Origin: Betaproteobacteria bacterium
GTDB lineage: Bacteria; Pseudomonadota; Gammaproteobacteria; Burkholderiales; Ga0077523
Length of the DNA stretch: 64,000 bases
Direction: 5' to 3'
Assembly: GCA_016125475.1 (NCBI GenBank)
Contig: WGLR01000036.1
Location: 62,001 to 126,000, forward strand
Part shown: one piece after another, positions 17,981 to 27,516 of the stretch
Position numbering within the stretch: the first letter of the stretch is position 1
How the letters are laid out: each line of letters begins with the position of its first letter
Notes under the pieces: model-generated
What the model was told of the DNA's origin: nothing
What the model saw: only the letters and a program-made list of their open reading frames with translations
Databases searched by the model: none
Translations under genes and position numbers: made by a program

Positions 17981-18013
17981 CTCGCGGGCACTCGGGAGTC
18001 GGTAAGGTGCACG

Positions 18014-18658
18014 TCAGCTGAGCGCCCGGTAGAGTCTGTCGGGCACGTAGAAGCGGCGCTTGTTGAGTACGAACCCGTCCACGGGCAGTGCGCCCTGCTC
18101 GATCTGCTTGCGTATCGCGAGCAGTCGTTCACGCGAGACTTTTTCCGCATCGATGACGAGAATCGTGTTGTCGACCCACTTGCTCCACAGATAGGGCGAT
18201 TCGGTCGACAGCGGCCCGCAGTCCACGATGATGTTGCCGTAGAGTCTTCGCAGCCTGTCCCAGGCCTCGTTCCAGGCGGTTTCGTCGTCGCGGGACCTCG
18301 GCGCGGGCGCACCCGCGATAGACAGCGTCTCGAAGCTCTGATCGGCGCTCGGTGCGGCGACTTCGCTGCCGTCGCGCAACTGCGCGGCCACGGCATGCCA
18401 GTCCCGGGCATGTGCGTCGTCCGGTGCCGATGTCGCGTCCACGAGGAGGACGCGGTCGTCGCCCGACGCCACGCCCAGCGCGTGCGCGAGCCCGTGCGCG
18501 ACGGTCGTCGCGCCGGCGCCGTGATCCATCGCCGTGAGCGCGACCGTCGCGCCACGCTCCTCGTGATGGAGCATGCCTGCCGCGAGCAGCCGCAGCCGGG
18601 CGGGTTCGAACGCCTCCAGCAGTGGCGAGCGCAGCTCGGTCGTGGTCCTGTTCTTCAT
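18014..18658 (-). CDS. degenerate CpsD/BY-kinase-like P-loop protein
   Basis: This 214-residue protein has the fold pattern of the cytoplasmic tyrosine autokinases that partner polysaccharide co-polymerases. The Walker A' equivalent is RVLLVDATS and the Walker B-like strand is NIIVDCGP. The Walker A loop, however, reads D-H-G-A-G-A-T-T at residues 45-52, so alanine 50 replaces the lysine needed for ATP binding. The usual C-terminal tyrosine cluster is reduced to two spaced tyrosines (RRFYVPDRLYRALS). It is probably a non-catalytic regulator of the Wzz-like neighbour. Genuine loss of kinase activity is inference. Confidence 0.8.
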   Translation of the reverse strand: MKNRTTTELRSPLLEAFEPARLRLLAAGMLHHEERGATVALTAMDHGAGATTVAHGLAHALGVASGDDRVLLVDATSAPDDAHARDWHAVAAQLRDGSEVAAPSADQSFETLSIAGAPAPRSRDDETAWNEAWDRLRRLYGNIIVDCGPLSTESPYLWSKWVDNTILVIDAEKVSRERLLAIRKQIEQGALPVDGFVLNKRRFYVPDRLYRALS

Positions 18659-18683
18659 GCAGCAGTTTCCGGGGTGGAGGCGC

Positions 18684-19748
18684 TCACTTGACGGGCACGG
18701 TGATGCCGAAGCCGAAGGGTATCGGGATCATGTTGCGCACGTACTGTTCCACGAGGGCGTTCGACAGGGCGATGCCGCTCTTCGGCACGAAGATCACGTC
18801 GCCGGGGAGCACCGCGATCGGCGAGAACTCGCCGCCCTTGCCTTCCATCGGCGTGCGGAAATTCATCATCCACTGGCTGTGCGTGCCGCCGGTCCCGAAG
18901 CGGAACAGCACGACGTTGGCGGGCGCGGCGGTCGGGAGGAAGCCCCCCGCGCTCGAGATGGCCATGAGCGGGTTGAACGGGTAGCGGAAGTCGACGGTGC
19001 CGGGGCGCGGGACCTCGCCGATCACGTAGACGACCTGCGGACGCGCCTGACGGAGATTGACCGTGACCTCCAGGCGCCCCGCGAACTTGTCCTGGTAGGC
19101 GCGGATCACCTCGTCGCGCACGGTCCTGAGACGGCGGTTCGCCTGGATCTGTGCGATGTAGGGCAGGTCTATCGTGCCGTTCTCGCTCACCCGGTAGACG
19201 CTGGGCTCGACCGACATGGCCTCCGGGCGGCGGGTGATGAGGCTCTTGAGACGGACGTCGCTGTCCTCGACGCTCACGACCACGCTCGGTGCGCGGATGA
19301 ATCGCGCCTCGTATCCGGCGCGGATGGCGGCGGACAGTTCGACCACGGTCTTGCCCGAGGCCATGATCCGGCCGAGTTCCGGCAGGCTGATCGAGCCGTC
19401 GGGAAGCACGAGGAGACTGTCCCGGGAGAGTTCCGTGTGATTGGCCACGTCCACCCGCAGCCGGTCCTCCGGATCGATCCTGTACGGGCCGGACAGTGTC
19501 TTGGCGGTCGGCAGGAAGGAGATCTCGAGCATGTCGCCCGGGCCGAGCACGGGATTCGTGAGATCGAGCTCGGCGTCGGGGCCGGGCGGCGGCGACGAGA
19601 CGAACGTGGGAGCTTCTGCACACCCGGTTGCCACCACGGCGGTCGCGAGGAGCGCGAGTGCGGTCACCGCGATGCGCGCGAGAGCGGCGCTGCGGCGGGT
19701 GAGCCAGGCAAGAGCGCGGTCACCGCGGCGGGGATTTCCGAATGGCAT
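18684..19748 (-). CDS. outer-membrane polysaccharide export (OPX/Wza-like) lipoprotein
   Basis: This protein of about 354 residues has a lipoprotein signal ending ALLATAVVATGC, with lipidation cysteine at 43. A polysaccharide export domain follows (LGPGDMLEISFL, then LPDGSISLPELG). SLBB-type repeats come next, for example SENGTIDLPYIA and VYVIGEVPRPG. Such proteins form the periplasmic and outer-membrane channel through which the polymer leaves. The ATG at 19748 is preferred to more distant starts because it places the lipobox correctly. It is first in the OPX, kinase-like, co-polymerase run. Confidence 0.92.
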   Translation of the reverse strand: MPFGNPRRGDRALAWLTRRSAALARIAVTALALLATAVVATGCAEAPTFVSSPPPGPDAELDLTNPVLGPGDMLEISFLPTAKTLSGPYRIDPEDRLRVDVANHTELSRDSLLVLPDGSISLPELGRIMASGKTVVELSAAIRAGYEARFIRAPSVVVSVEDSDVRLKSLITRRPEAMSVEPSVYRVSENGTIDLPYIAQIQANRRLRTVRDEVIRAYQDKFAGRLEVTVNLRQARPQVVYVIGEVPRPGTVDFRYPFNPLMAISSAGGFLPTAAPANVVLFRFGTGGTHSQWMMNFRTPMEGKGGEFSPIAVLPGDVIFVPKSGIALSNALVEQYVRNMIPIPFGFGITVPVK

Positions 19749-19965
19749 CAAATTGCGGCAGTGTTGAACGACATGGGGCAGGCACCAGGCGCTGCGCGAA
19801 GGAGTCCGGCCCGAAGATGCGACGGCCAGACACCGGAATTCGTGATCGTCACGAGCGAGATCGAGTGTAGCAAATGTGTGGCCAGCACCTGCCCGCGGCG
19901 CGGGCTTTCGCGCGTGTGCGGGCCGTCCCGGGTCCCGGGGCGGTCGTCGCGCAGCGCACACGCCC

Positions 19966-21444
19966 TTATCCGGAGCCGGCCCCGCGCCGGAATCGGGCGA
20001 GCAGCGCGAGGACGTCGTGTCGAGACCGGGTATCGAGCAGCGGGGACACGAACGCCCCGGCCGTGATCAGCAGGAACAGGAGGACCTTGACGGAAAACGT
20101 CATCAGCGTGGGGGCCAGCACGAACCGGGTCGTCACGACCACGCCGGCGGCCGTGGAGAGCGTGAGGAGCGCGACCGTACGCGTCCAGTCGAGCGTGATG
20201 CGGCGGGTCCCGTAGCGGGCGTTGAACCAGAGCGTCGCGGCGATGCGCGCGACGTTGACGAGTACGAGGGCCATCGCGGCGCCCATCGCACCGAAACGGG
20301 CCACGAGGTAGTAGTCCGCGGGGATGCACACCGCGAGCGACAGGATGCCCACGAGCGGAATGGCCCAGGTCGCGCGCGTGTAATAGAGGCCGATCTCGAA
20401 GTTCAGGTTGAGCGAGGCGAGCACGAAGCACAGCGCGAGCAGGGGCACGAGTGCGATCGCATCGTGGTAGGAGTCGGTCGCGATCACCGCGAGCATCTCG
20501 GGCGCGAAGAGCGACAACCCGAGCGCGCTCAGGGACATCACCATCAGGAACAGCAGCAGCACACGGCTGTGGGCATCGTCGTCACCGCCCTGGACGAGGG
20601 TCTCGACACGCCGCACGAAGAATATCTGGGAAAAAGGCGCAGCCACGAACTGCTGGAGCAGCGCGGCGAGCCGCTGCGCGAGCGAATACACGCCGACGCT
20701 TGCCGCCCCCGAGAGCGAATTCAGGAAATAGCGTTCGGCCACGCCGAGGCCGGCGTTCGCCACCGCCGAGGGCACGAGCGGCAGCGCGAAGCGGAGCAGG
20801 TGGTCGAAGTGGCTTCTCGAGAAGTGGACGCCGGTCTCGCGCAGCACCACCGCGGCGTTCGCGATGCCCATGATGCCGAAGCAGGCGATGGAAGACCACA
20901 GGATGCCGGCCACGCCGAGATGCAGGTGGAGCACCAGCAGCAGGTTGAATCCGAGCAGCAGCACCGCCTTGCCCACCGACAGCCCGAAGAACGTCCACAC
21001 CTGCTTGCGGGCCACGGCGTAGCCGCACGCGAACTCGTACAGCACGATCGTGGCGAGCGCCCCGAACGCGAGCACGAACAGGTCGCGGTTCTCGCGTGAC
21101 ACGTCCATTGCCGCCGTCACGGCAGTGGCGAGCGGGTAGGAAAACGCGACCACGGCGATCGCGATGGTCACGATGGTCAGCAGCGAGGTGCTCACCACCT
21201 GCGCGCGCGCGACCGGATCGTCGTGGTACTCGAGATAGTAACGGGTCATCGCGCCCGTGAAGCCCAGCCCGAAAAGGATCGCGAACAGGTCGCTCACGGA
21301 CTGGATGAGCGCGTAGATGCCGAACTCCCCCGGCGTGAGCACGTGGGTGAACAGCGGGATGAGCAGCAGCGCGCCCGCCCGGTTCACCACGTTGGCGATC
21401 GCGTAGATGCGCCCGTAGCGCACGATGACCGCGACTTCGCTCAC
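19966..21444 (-). CDS. Wzx-type oligosaccharide flippase
   Basis: This 492-residue integral membrane protein has about fourteen hydrophobic segments in the MATE/MVF-like polysaccharide transporter pattern. The opening YGRIYAIANVVNRAGALLL and FTHVLTPGEFGIYALIQ is typical of Wzx/RfbX proteins. It would flip undecaprenyl-linked repeat units across the inner membrane for the polymerase. It starts with GTG at 21444 and lies about 220 bases upstream of the OPX gene, probably in the same transcript. Substrate specificity cannot be predicted. Confidence 0.92.
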   Translation of the reverse strand: MSEVAVIVRYGRIYAIANVVNRAGALLLIPLFTHVLTPGEFGIYALIQSVSDLFAILFGLGFTGAMTRYYLEYHDDPVARAQVVSTSLLTIVTIAIAVVAFSYPLATAVTAAMDVSRENRDLFVLAFGALATIVLYEFACGYAVARKQVWTFFGLSVGKAVLLLGFNLLLVLHLHLGVAGILWSSIACFGIMGIANAAVVLRETGVHFSRSHFDHLLRFALPLVPSAVANAGLGVAERYFLNSLSGAASVGVYSLAQRLAALLQQFVAAPFSQIFFVRRVETLVQGGDDDAHSRVLLLFLMVMSLSALGLSLFAPEMLAVIATDSYHDAIALVPLLALCFVLASLNLNFEIGLYYTRATWAIPLVGILSLAVCIPADYYLVARFGAMGAAMALVLVNVARIAATLWFNARYGTRRITLDWTRTVALLTLSTAAGVVVTTRFVLAPTLMTFSVKVLLFLLITAGAFVSPLLDTRSRHDVLALLARFRRGAGSG

Positions 21445-21689
21445 GAGTGCGTCCGGGAGCCGGGATACGGCGGGATCTGCCGCGGAACGGTCGTCGCCGG
21501 GCAGGTCGCGGTGTCGCGGCCGAATATGTGGCTGCGGTCAGCGAGGGTCATCGGTGACGGGGTGGGTTCGTGCGCCGCAGGGCGTCCGACGCCCGGCGCC
21601 GGATGATCGATCTCGGGACATCCTGTTCACGCAAACGAATTCCGTGCCGGGGCGGAGCGAGGGGGCCCCCGGTGCCGGCCGCGCGCGGA

Positions 21690-22352
21690 CTACGGGGCGA
21701 TGCCGAGCACGCGCAGTGCGGCGCAGGCCGCACCGAAACCGTTGTCGATGTTCGTGACGAGCAGGCCCGACGCGCAGCTCGAGAGCATCGAGTGCAGCGC
21801 GGTTCGGCCGCCTTCCGCCACGCCGTAACCGACGGAGGTCGGCACGCCGATCACGACGCCGGGCACGAGCCCGCCCACGACGGTCGGAAGCGCGGCATCC
21901 ATGCCGGCGACGACGATCACGACGGGAAGGTTACGGAAGTCCTCCACGCGTTCCATCAGGCGCCAGATGCCCGCGACGCCCACGTCGTTCACCTCCAGCG
22001 TGGGCTCGCCATACCAGTGCAGCGTGCGCGACACCTCGCGAACGACGTGGATGTCGGACGTGCCGGCCGCGACCACGGCCGTACGAGTCACCGCCCTGAG
22101 CGATTCGGGCTGACCGAAGTAGGCGGTTCGCGACACGGGGTCGTAGTCGAGAGCGTCGCGATGGTGGGCGGGCAGCGCCTCGTGCTGCGCGGGCTGCAGT
22201 CTCGTGAGCAGGAACCGCGACTTCTTCTCGGCGGCCTGGTCGAGGATGGCGGTCAGGTGCGGGACCGACTTGCCGCTCGCGAGGATGGCCTCCTCGAGGC
22301 CCATGCGCGCACGGCGCTCGAAATCGAGCCGGATGTCGCCGTGGATGTTCAT
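21690..22352 (-). CDS. larB: LarB, pyridinium-3,5-bisthiocarboxylic acid mononucleotide synthesis: NaAD carboxylase/hydrolase
   Basis: This 220-residue protein has the AIR-carboxylase-like (PurE-type) domain of LarB in its C-terminal half (TRTAVVAAGTSDIHVVREV, GMDAALPTVVGGLVPG, VPTSVGYGVAEGG). LarB carboxylates nicotinic acid adenine dinucleotide and hydrolyses it, the first step towards the nickel-pincer nucleotide. The ATG at 22352 overlaps the larE stop by four bases, and it is last in the larA-C-E-B order. The length matches the family. The signal is clear even though longer open frames cover the same stretch. Confidence 0.93.
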   Translation of the reverse strand: MNIHGDIRLDFERRARMGLEEAILASGKSVPHLTAILDQAAEKKSRFLLTRLQPAQHEALPAHHRDALDYDPVSRTAYFGQPESLRAVTRTAVVAAGTSDIHVVREVSRTLHWYGEPTLEVNDVGVAGIWRLMERVEDFRNLPVVIVVAGMDAALPTVVGGLVPGVVIGVPTSVGYGVAEGGRTALHSMLSSCASGLLVTNIDNGFGAACAALRVLGIAP

Positions 22353-23170
22353 GTGCGCACGAACTTCACGGGATGCAGGAATGCACTGCCGACCCGATAC
22401 GGGGCGAAGCTCACGGCGCGTTCGAAACCGCGGGTGCGGAAGATCGTGGCGATTTTCGTGGCGAGCTCGTCGTCCCCGCCGCCGATCCTGTCGAGCGTGC
22501 CGGCATCGAGTTCGATCACGACGCCGCCCGCACGCACGCGGCAGCGCACGGTGCGGGGCGCGAGCGTGGCGGCGGCGAGCTGCTCGGCCTCGTGCACGCA
22601 CGCGAGCATGTCCGGGTCGATGCCGATGCCGGTCTCGATGCGGCTGGACAGGCACGGTGCCGAAGGCAGTTCGGCGACGTCGTCGAGATCGAGCGCGCGG
22701 GCGATCGACCGGACCGTCGCCTTGTCGATACCCGCTTCGACGAACGGGTGCCGCACGTCGTGCTCCTTCGCGGCCTCGAGTCCCGGGCGATACTCCCCGA
22801 GGTCGTCGAGATTGGTCCCGGAGACGATCTGCGCAGTCGTCGCGGGCCGGATCGCGCCGTACAGGCTGGTCTTGCAGAAGTAGCACCGGTTCGACGGGTT
22901 CGCGCGGTACTGCCCGTTCAGGAACTCGCCCGCATCGATGATCTCGAGACGCCACCCTTCGCGTTCGGCGAGTGCCTGGGTTCGTCGCGTCGCCTCTGCC
23001 GGAACGGCTGGGGACACGGCATGGAACATCGTGGCACGCCCGGGAAAGCGTCGGTGGGCGAGCGTCGCGAGCGTCAGGCTGTCGACGCCGCCGCTCACGG
23101 CGCAGGCGACGTCCATCATCTGGGACAACACGGCTTCCAGGCGCTCGATCGGCGCGGCAACTGCATTCAC
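22349..23170 (-). CDS. larE: LarE, ATP-dependent sacrificial/iron-sulfur sulfur transferase
   Basis: This 273-residue N-type ATP pyrophosphatase has the SGGVDS P-loop at residues 26-31 and PCLSSRI around residue 172. LarE adenylates and thiolates the pyridinium dicarboxylate to give the pincer ligand. Three candidate active-site cysteines are present, Cys96 and Cys99 (NRCYFCK) and Cys173. That fits the [4Fe-4S]-dependent LarE type rather than the single-cysteine sacrificial type, although this is inference. The GTG start at 23170 lies two bases after the larC stop. The longer frame upstream is a shadow of larC. Confidence 0.92.
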   Translation of the reverse strand: MNAVAAPIERLEAVLSQMMDVACAVSGGVDSLTLATLAHRRFPGRATMFHAVSPAVPAEATRRTQALAEREGWRLEIIDAGEFLNGQYRANPSNRCYFCKTSLYGAIRPATTAQIVSGTNLDDLGEYRPGLEAAKEHDVRHPFVEAGIDKATVRSIARALDLDDVAELPSAPCLSSRIETGIGIDPDMLACVHEAEQLAAATLAPRTVRCRVRAGGVVIELDAGTLDRIGGGDDELATKIATIFRTRGFERAVSFAPYRVGSAFLHPVKFVRT

Positions 23171-23172
23171 GG

Positions 23173-24477
23173 CTATTCCTCGATTTCCGAATCCAGACCG
23201 GCCTCCTCGGCCGCGCGGCGCACACGGAGCCGTGCGTCGCTGCCGGCCGTCCGGAGGGTGTCGTCGCTCTCGGCCTTGGCGGTCGTCGCCCCGGGCCGGT
23301 GCGCGACCTTCACGCGTACTGCGTGCTCGCCCACTTGTACCACACGCATCTCGCGGGGCAGTCGGTGACGGTTCACGACGTGGTAGCGCACGCCGATCGT
23401 CGCGGTCTCCAGGAAGCAGGCGTCCACGACCGGACCGAGCGCGTCGGGTTCCGCGAGCACCTGCACGCGCGCGGCCACCCGGCCCTTCTTGCCGAAGACG
23501 GGCATCTGGACGACATCCAGGACGCCGTGTTCGCCGCGAATGCGGTCCAGGCCGATCGCGAGATCCTCCGGCGTCTGGTCGTCGACGTCGAACTCGATCA
23601 CGACGGCCTCGGAGTCCTCGAGGCCGGTGCCTTCGCGGAGGGTGTCGAACGCGAGCACCCGCAGCACGTTGCTCACACCGGGCAGCCGGCGGCTGCCGAA
23701 GCCGTAGCCCGACTGACGGAGCGTCTTGCGCACGCCACGATCGTGACGCTGGTGACAGTTCAGGTGACGGACGATCGCGGCACCCGTGGGGGTGATGCGC
23801 TCGCCCGGAACGCCGTCGTCCGCGAACGTGTATCCGTCGAGGATCGCAGCCGTCGCGGGCACGGGCACGGGCAGCCTGCCGTGGGCCGTGCGCACGTAGC
23901 CCGAGCCGAGCGGCAGGGTTCCGATCGTCCAGGCGTCCGCGTCGAGCGCGGTGATCAGGTAGGCCGCCCCGACGATGTCCGCGATGGAATCCCATTCGCC
24001 GAGTTCGTGGAACGACACCTCGTCGACCGGGTGCCCGTGGATGCGTCCTTCGGCAGCGGCGAGGATGGTGAAGATGCCGATGGCGTGGTGCTTCACCTCG
24101 GGTGTCAGCTCGGACGCGAGCAACTGCGCGCGGATGTCCGCGAAGCTCCCGTGCGCGTGGTCGGCCTCCGGTTCGTGCCGGTGCTCGTGAGCGTGCCCGT
24201 GATCGTGGTGGTGATCATGAGCGTGGTCGTGCGCGTGGTCGTGGGCGTGATCGTGACCGTCGTGAACGTGTTCCTCGCCCGGGATGTCGACGACGAAACG
24301 GCCGCCCGTCAGGGCGTGGTCCTCGTGTGCCTCGAAGCGGCAGTCGATCTCCGCCGGCAGCCCTGCCGCCCGGATCGCGGCGAGCATGCCCTCGCGCAGG
24401 TGCGGGAAGGCGTCGGTGACGGCCGCGATGAACATGTCGCCCGCCACGCCGCCGACGGGGTCCAGGTGGATCAGCAC
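23173..24477 (-). CDS. larC: LarC, nickel insertase for the pincer nucleotide, uninterrupted, His-rich
   Basis: This protein of about 434 residues opens with LIHLDPVGGVAGDMFIAAV and contains SFHELGEWDSIADIVGAA, both typical of LarC. LarC uses CTP to insert nickel and form the cofactor. Between residues 70 and 109 there is a tract of HDHAHDH-type repeats that probably holds nickel. The GTG at 24477 is preferred over the ATG at 24528 because AAGGA lies seven bases upstream and homology starts at the GTG. The C-terminal half (LarC2 part) is in the same frame, so no programmed frameshift is needed. Confidence 0.93.
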   Translation of the reverse strand: MLIHLDPVGGVAGDMFIAAVTDAFPHLREGMLAAIRAAGLPAEIDCRFEAHEDHALTGGRFVVDIPGEEHVHDGHDHAHDHAHDHAHDHHHDHGHAHEHRHEPEADHAHGSFADIRAQLLASELTPEVKHHAIGIFTILAAAEGRIHGHPVDEVSFHELGEWDSIADIVGAAYLITALDADAWTIGTLPLGSGYVRTAHGRLPVPVPATAAILDGYTFADDGVPGERITPTGAAIVRHLNCHQRHDRGVRKTLRQSGYGFGSRRLPGVSNVLRVLAFDTLREGTGLEDSEAVVIEFDVDDQTPEDLAIGLDRIRGEHGVLDVVQMPVFGKKGRVAARVQVLAEPDALGPVVDACFLETATIGVRYHVVNRHRLPREMRVVQVGEHAVRVKVAHRPGATTAKAESDDTLRTAGSDARLRVRRAAEEAGLDSEIEE

Positions 24478-24598
24478 GCCGTCATCCTTGCGTCCGTGGC
24501 ACCCGTGCGGACGGATGCGCACCGGCACACGGCCCTCGCCGAGAGGCGGCGGGCCCGTGCCGTGGCGCGGTCGTTACGGATGCCATGCCCACCCTCGG

Positions 24599-25924
24599 TC
24601 AGGCGGTCGCGTGGGCGTGCTGTTTCGCGAGCATGGGGTACAGGGTGCCCTTCGCGTCGAACCTGAACGGTTCGGGCTCGCCCATGATCTCGAACATCGA
24701 CGGGTTGGCCTTGATGAACGGCAGCATCGGCTCGGACACGTGGATGTCCATCACCTCGAGGGTGGTGGCGATCCGCACGACCCTGGCGTCCTGCGGCTTC
24801 ACGCGCACGACCGTCTTGACGGCGAGCTGGATCGCTTCCTGGTCGGTGTTCATGATGATCGGGATCGCGCCGCCGTCGAGATACGTGGACGTGATGATGT
24901 TCGCGTAGGTCTTGGCGATGTCGAGTTCCTTGTACAGGCGCATCGTGATCACGTCGGCGGCGCCCACGCCCGTCGCGTTGCCGTGCGTCTCGGGCGTGAG
25001 ACCGAGCACGGCGATCTTCTTCACGAACGGCTTCATGTTCCACTCGACGAACCGGCAGTTGCGGCCCGTGATGTTGGGATCCATGCCGGAGCCGGAGATG
25101 TTCTTGCCGATCTTCTCGACGACGAGCACGTCGATCTCGTCGAACTGCAGGCGTGCCATGAGTTCCTTGGCCTTCGTCTGCAGCGCGGGCTCGCGCTCGA
25201 GGATCTGCTCGCCCGGCACGGCCTCGATGATCGCCGTCTCGTCGGCGGCGTTCTCGACCATCGCGACGCCGAACAGGACGTTCTTCTTCGCCATGATCAG
25301 GGAGGCGGCCGCGGGCAGCAGGGTGCCGAAGGTGTCCATGCCGTCCGTGTGCAGTTCGGTCGCGCCGATGATCTTGCCCATGCCGATCGTGAGCATCTTC
25401 ACGATGCCGGACTCGATCGGTGCGCGGAAGTTGGTGTGCGGCTTGACGCGGCAGACCACCACGACGCCATCCGCGGCGGCGGCGGTCTTGTCCATGTAGA
25501 CGGGCATGCCGCTGTCGAGCTTGCCGAGTTCGACCACTTCCATCTGCGACTGGATCGGGCAGCCCATCGCTTCCTCGGTGATGCCGTAGCCCTCGAGCAC
25601 TTCGCGCTGCCCCTCGGCAGTGGCGCCGCCGTGGCTGCCCATCGCGGGGAAGATGAAGGGCTTGGCGCCGAGCGCCTTGAGCTCGGCCACGACCTGTTTC
25701 ACGCATTCCGCGATGTTGTTGATGCCGCGGCTGCCGCAACCGACCGCGATGGTCATGCCCGGCTTCACCTTGCCGCGGATCTCGGCCCGCTGGAACTGTT
25801 CCGACACGGTCTTCGACACGCTCTCGACGCGCGGGGTCGCGAACTTCTGGCGCACGTGCACCATGCGCGGCAGCGGGATGTCGAGCCCGCCAGCGATGTT
25901 GACTTCGATTCGATCTCCGATCAT
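24599..25924 (-). CDS. larA: LarA-family nickel-dependent racemase/epimerase (DUF2088)
   Basis: This 441-residue protein of the lactate racemase family has GSHGG with His98, KPHTNF with His163, Lys176 and His192 (LHTDG). Their spacing matches His108, His174, Lys184 and His200 of characterised LarA, where the lysine binds the cofactor and the histidines bind nickel or act as acid/base. It is first in the lar operon. LarA homologues act on various 2-hydroxy acids and sugar acids, so lactate is not assured, and the sequence does not reveal the substrate. No lactate permease or LarR-like regulator is nearby. Confidence 0.85.
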   Translation of the reverse strand: MIGDRIEVNIAGGLDIPLPRMVHVRQKFATPRVESVSKTVSEQFQRAEIRGKVKPGMTIAVGCGSRGINNIAECVKQVVAELKALGAKPFIFPAMGSHGGATAEGQREVLEGYGITEEAMGCPIQSQMEVVELGKLDSGMPVYMDKTAAAADGVVVVCRVKPHTNFRAPIESGIVKMLTIGMGKIIGATELHTDGMDTFGTLLPAAASLIMAKKNVLFGVAMVENAADETAIIEAVPGEQILEREPALQTKAKELMARLQFDEIDVLVVEKIGKNISGSGMDPNITGRNCRFVEWNMKPFVKKIAVLGLTPETHGNATGVGAADVITMRLYKELDIAKTYANIITSTYLDGGAIPIIMNTDQEAIQLAVKTVVRVKPQDARVVRIATTLEVMDIHVSEPMLPFIKANPSMFEIMGEPEPFRFDAKGTLYPMLAKQHAHATA

Positions 25925-26017
25925 GTCACGACCCCTCCGGTAACAAGGTTGGTGTTGCGCGATGCGCTGCGCACCCGTTTCGGGAGCGCTGCAGCAAAGA
26001 AGGCGATTGTGCCACCC

Positions 26018-27469
26018 TCAGCGGCGGCCCGCCATGGAGCGATAGAGTTCCACATAGTGCTCCGCCGCGGCATCCCACGAGAAGTCCCGGGCCATGCCTG
26101 CGCGCTGGATCCGTCGCCACGCCCGGCGGTTGCGGAACGTATCGGCTACCCGCCGGACCGTGCCGAGCAGTGCCTCGGGCGTCTCTTCCCGGAACAGGAA
26201 GCCCGTCGCCGTGCCCGCGCGGAGCGTCCCGGCGTCGAGGTCGGTGATGCTGTCGATCAGGCCGCCCGTGGCGTGCGCGACGACGGGCGTTCCGTAGCGC
26301 TGGCTGTACATCTGGTTCAGGCCGGAAGGCTCGAAGCGGGAGGGCATGAGGAAGAAGTCAGCGCCCGCTTCCACGAGGTGGGAGAAGGGCTCGTCGAAGC
26401 CGGTCCTGAGTCCGACGCGACCCGGGTGACGGGCCGCGAGGTCCCGGAACGCGTGCTCGAGCATGGGGTCGCCGGAGCCCAGTATCGCGAGCTGCACCGG
26501 GATCCGCAGCAGCTCCTCGGCGCAGGCCGTGACGAGGTCCAGGCCCTTCTGGTGCGTGAAGCGGCTCACGATGCCGGCGACGGGCACCTCCGGCAGCGCC
26601 TCGAGGCCCAGCGCCTCGCGCAGTGCCGCGCGGTCCAGTTCCTTGCGCCGGAGATTCGACGCACTGTAGCGCGCGGGGATGAGGGGGTCGGACGCCGGAT
26701 CCCAGATCCCGGTGTCGATGCCGTTCAGGATGCCGCTCAGGTCCTTCGCGCGCCAGGCGAGCAGCCCCTGCAGGCCGAACCCGAGGGGTTCGTGCTGGAT
26801 CTCCTGCGCGTAGGTGGGGCTCACCGTCGTGATGCGGTCCGCGAACTGGATGCCCCCTTTCAGGTAGGAGACGTTGCCGTAGTACTCGACCGCGTCGACG
26901 CGGTACAGGTCCCACGGCAGACCGACACGCGGGAGCGTCGCGGGCTCGAAGATGCCCTGGAACGCGAGGTTGTGGATCGTGAGGAGGTTCGGGGCGTGTG
27001 CCCCGCCCTGCACGGCGTGATAGACGGGCGCCAGACCGGTCTGCCAGTCGTTGCAGTGCAGGATGTCGGGTTGCCACGCGAGCGGCGAACTCTCGTGGGC
27101 GAGCAGCGCTGCCACCCGCGAGAGCAGCCCGAACCTCAGGTTGTTGTCCGGCCAGTCCTCGTGGTTGTGCTGCTGGTACGGCCCGCCGTCCCTGCCGAAC
27201 AGCGTGGGACACTGCAGCACCAGCAGCGGCACGCCGTTCGGGAGTGTCGCGCCGAGGAGCCGCGCGTCGGCGAAGGGCGGAAGGTGCAGTTCGGCGAGGA
27301 CTTCGGTCCGGTCGCCGAGCCACGCGAGCACCGTGCCGTAACCGGGCAGCAGCACCCTCACGTCGTGACCGAGGCGCGTGAGCGCGTCCGGGAGGGCACC
27401 GCTCACGTCGGCGAGGCCGCCCGTCTTGATCAGCGGGACGGTCTCGGATGTCGCGAAGAGTATCTTCAT
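26018..27469 (-). CDS. glgA: glycogen synthase GlgA
   Basis: This 483-residue GT5 enzyme has the N-terminal KTGGLADVSGALPDAL motif that binds the ADP-glucose diphosphate. The C-terminal half contains SRFTHQKGLD and the STGGL-like ATGGLIDSI near the end of the donor site. It elongates alpha-1,4-glucan from ADP-glucose in the cytoplasm. It lies 47 bases after glgB on the same strand and is followed 93 bases later by larA, so read-through into the lar genes is possible. Length matches bacterial GlgA (about 480 residues). Confidence 0.96.
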   Translation of the reverse strand: MKILFATSETVPLIKTGGLADVSGALPDALTRLGHDVRVLLPGYGTVLAWLGDRTEVLAELHLPPFADARLLGATLPNGVPLLVLQCPTLFGRDGGPYQQHNHEDWPDNNLRFGLLSRVAALLAHESSPLAWQPDILHCNDWQTGLAPVYHAVQGGAHAPNLLTIHNLAFQGIFEPATLPRVGLPWDLYRVDAVEYYGNVSYLKGGIQFADRITTVSPTYAQEIQHEPLGFGLQGLLAWRAKDLSGILNGIDTGIWDPASDPLIPARYSASNLRRKELDRAALREALGLEALPEVPVAGIVSRFTHQKGLDLVTACAEELLRIPVQLAILGSGDPMLEHAFRDLAARHPGRVGLRTGFDEPFSHLVEAGADFFLMPSRFEPSGLNQMYSQRYGTPVVAHATGGLIDSITDLDAGTLRAGTATGFLFREETPEALLGTVRRVADTFRNRRAWRRIQRAGMARDFSWDAAAEHYVELYRSMAGRR

Positions 27470-27516
27470 CTTTCCGGTGTCGTCATGTCGGGAGTCGGTC
27501 CGGCCCGGCCGCGAAG

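Noticed and set aside
24180-24270. Short tandem repeats that could look like a CRISPR array or satellite
   Set aside because: They are the coding repeats for the histidine-rich tract of LarC and have no spacers.
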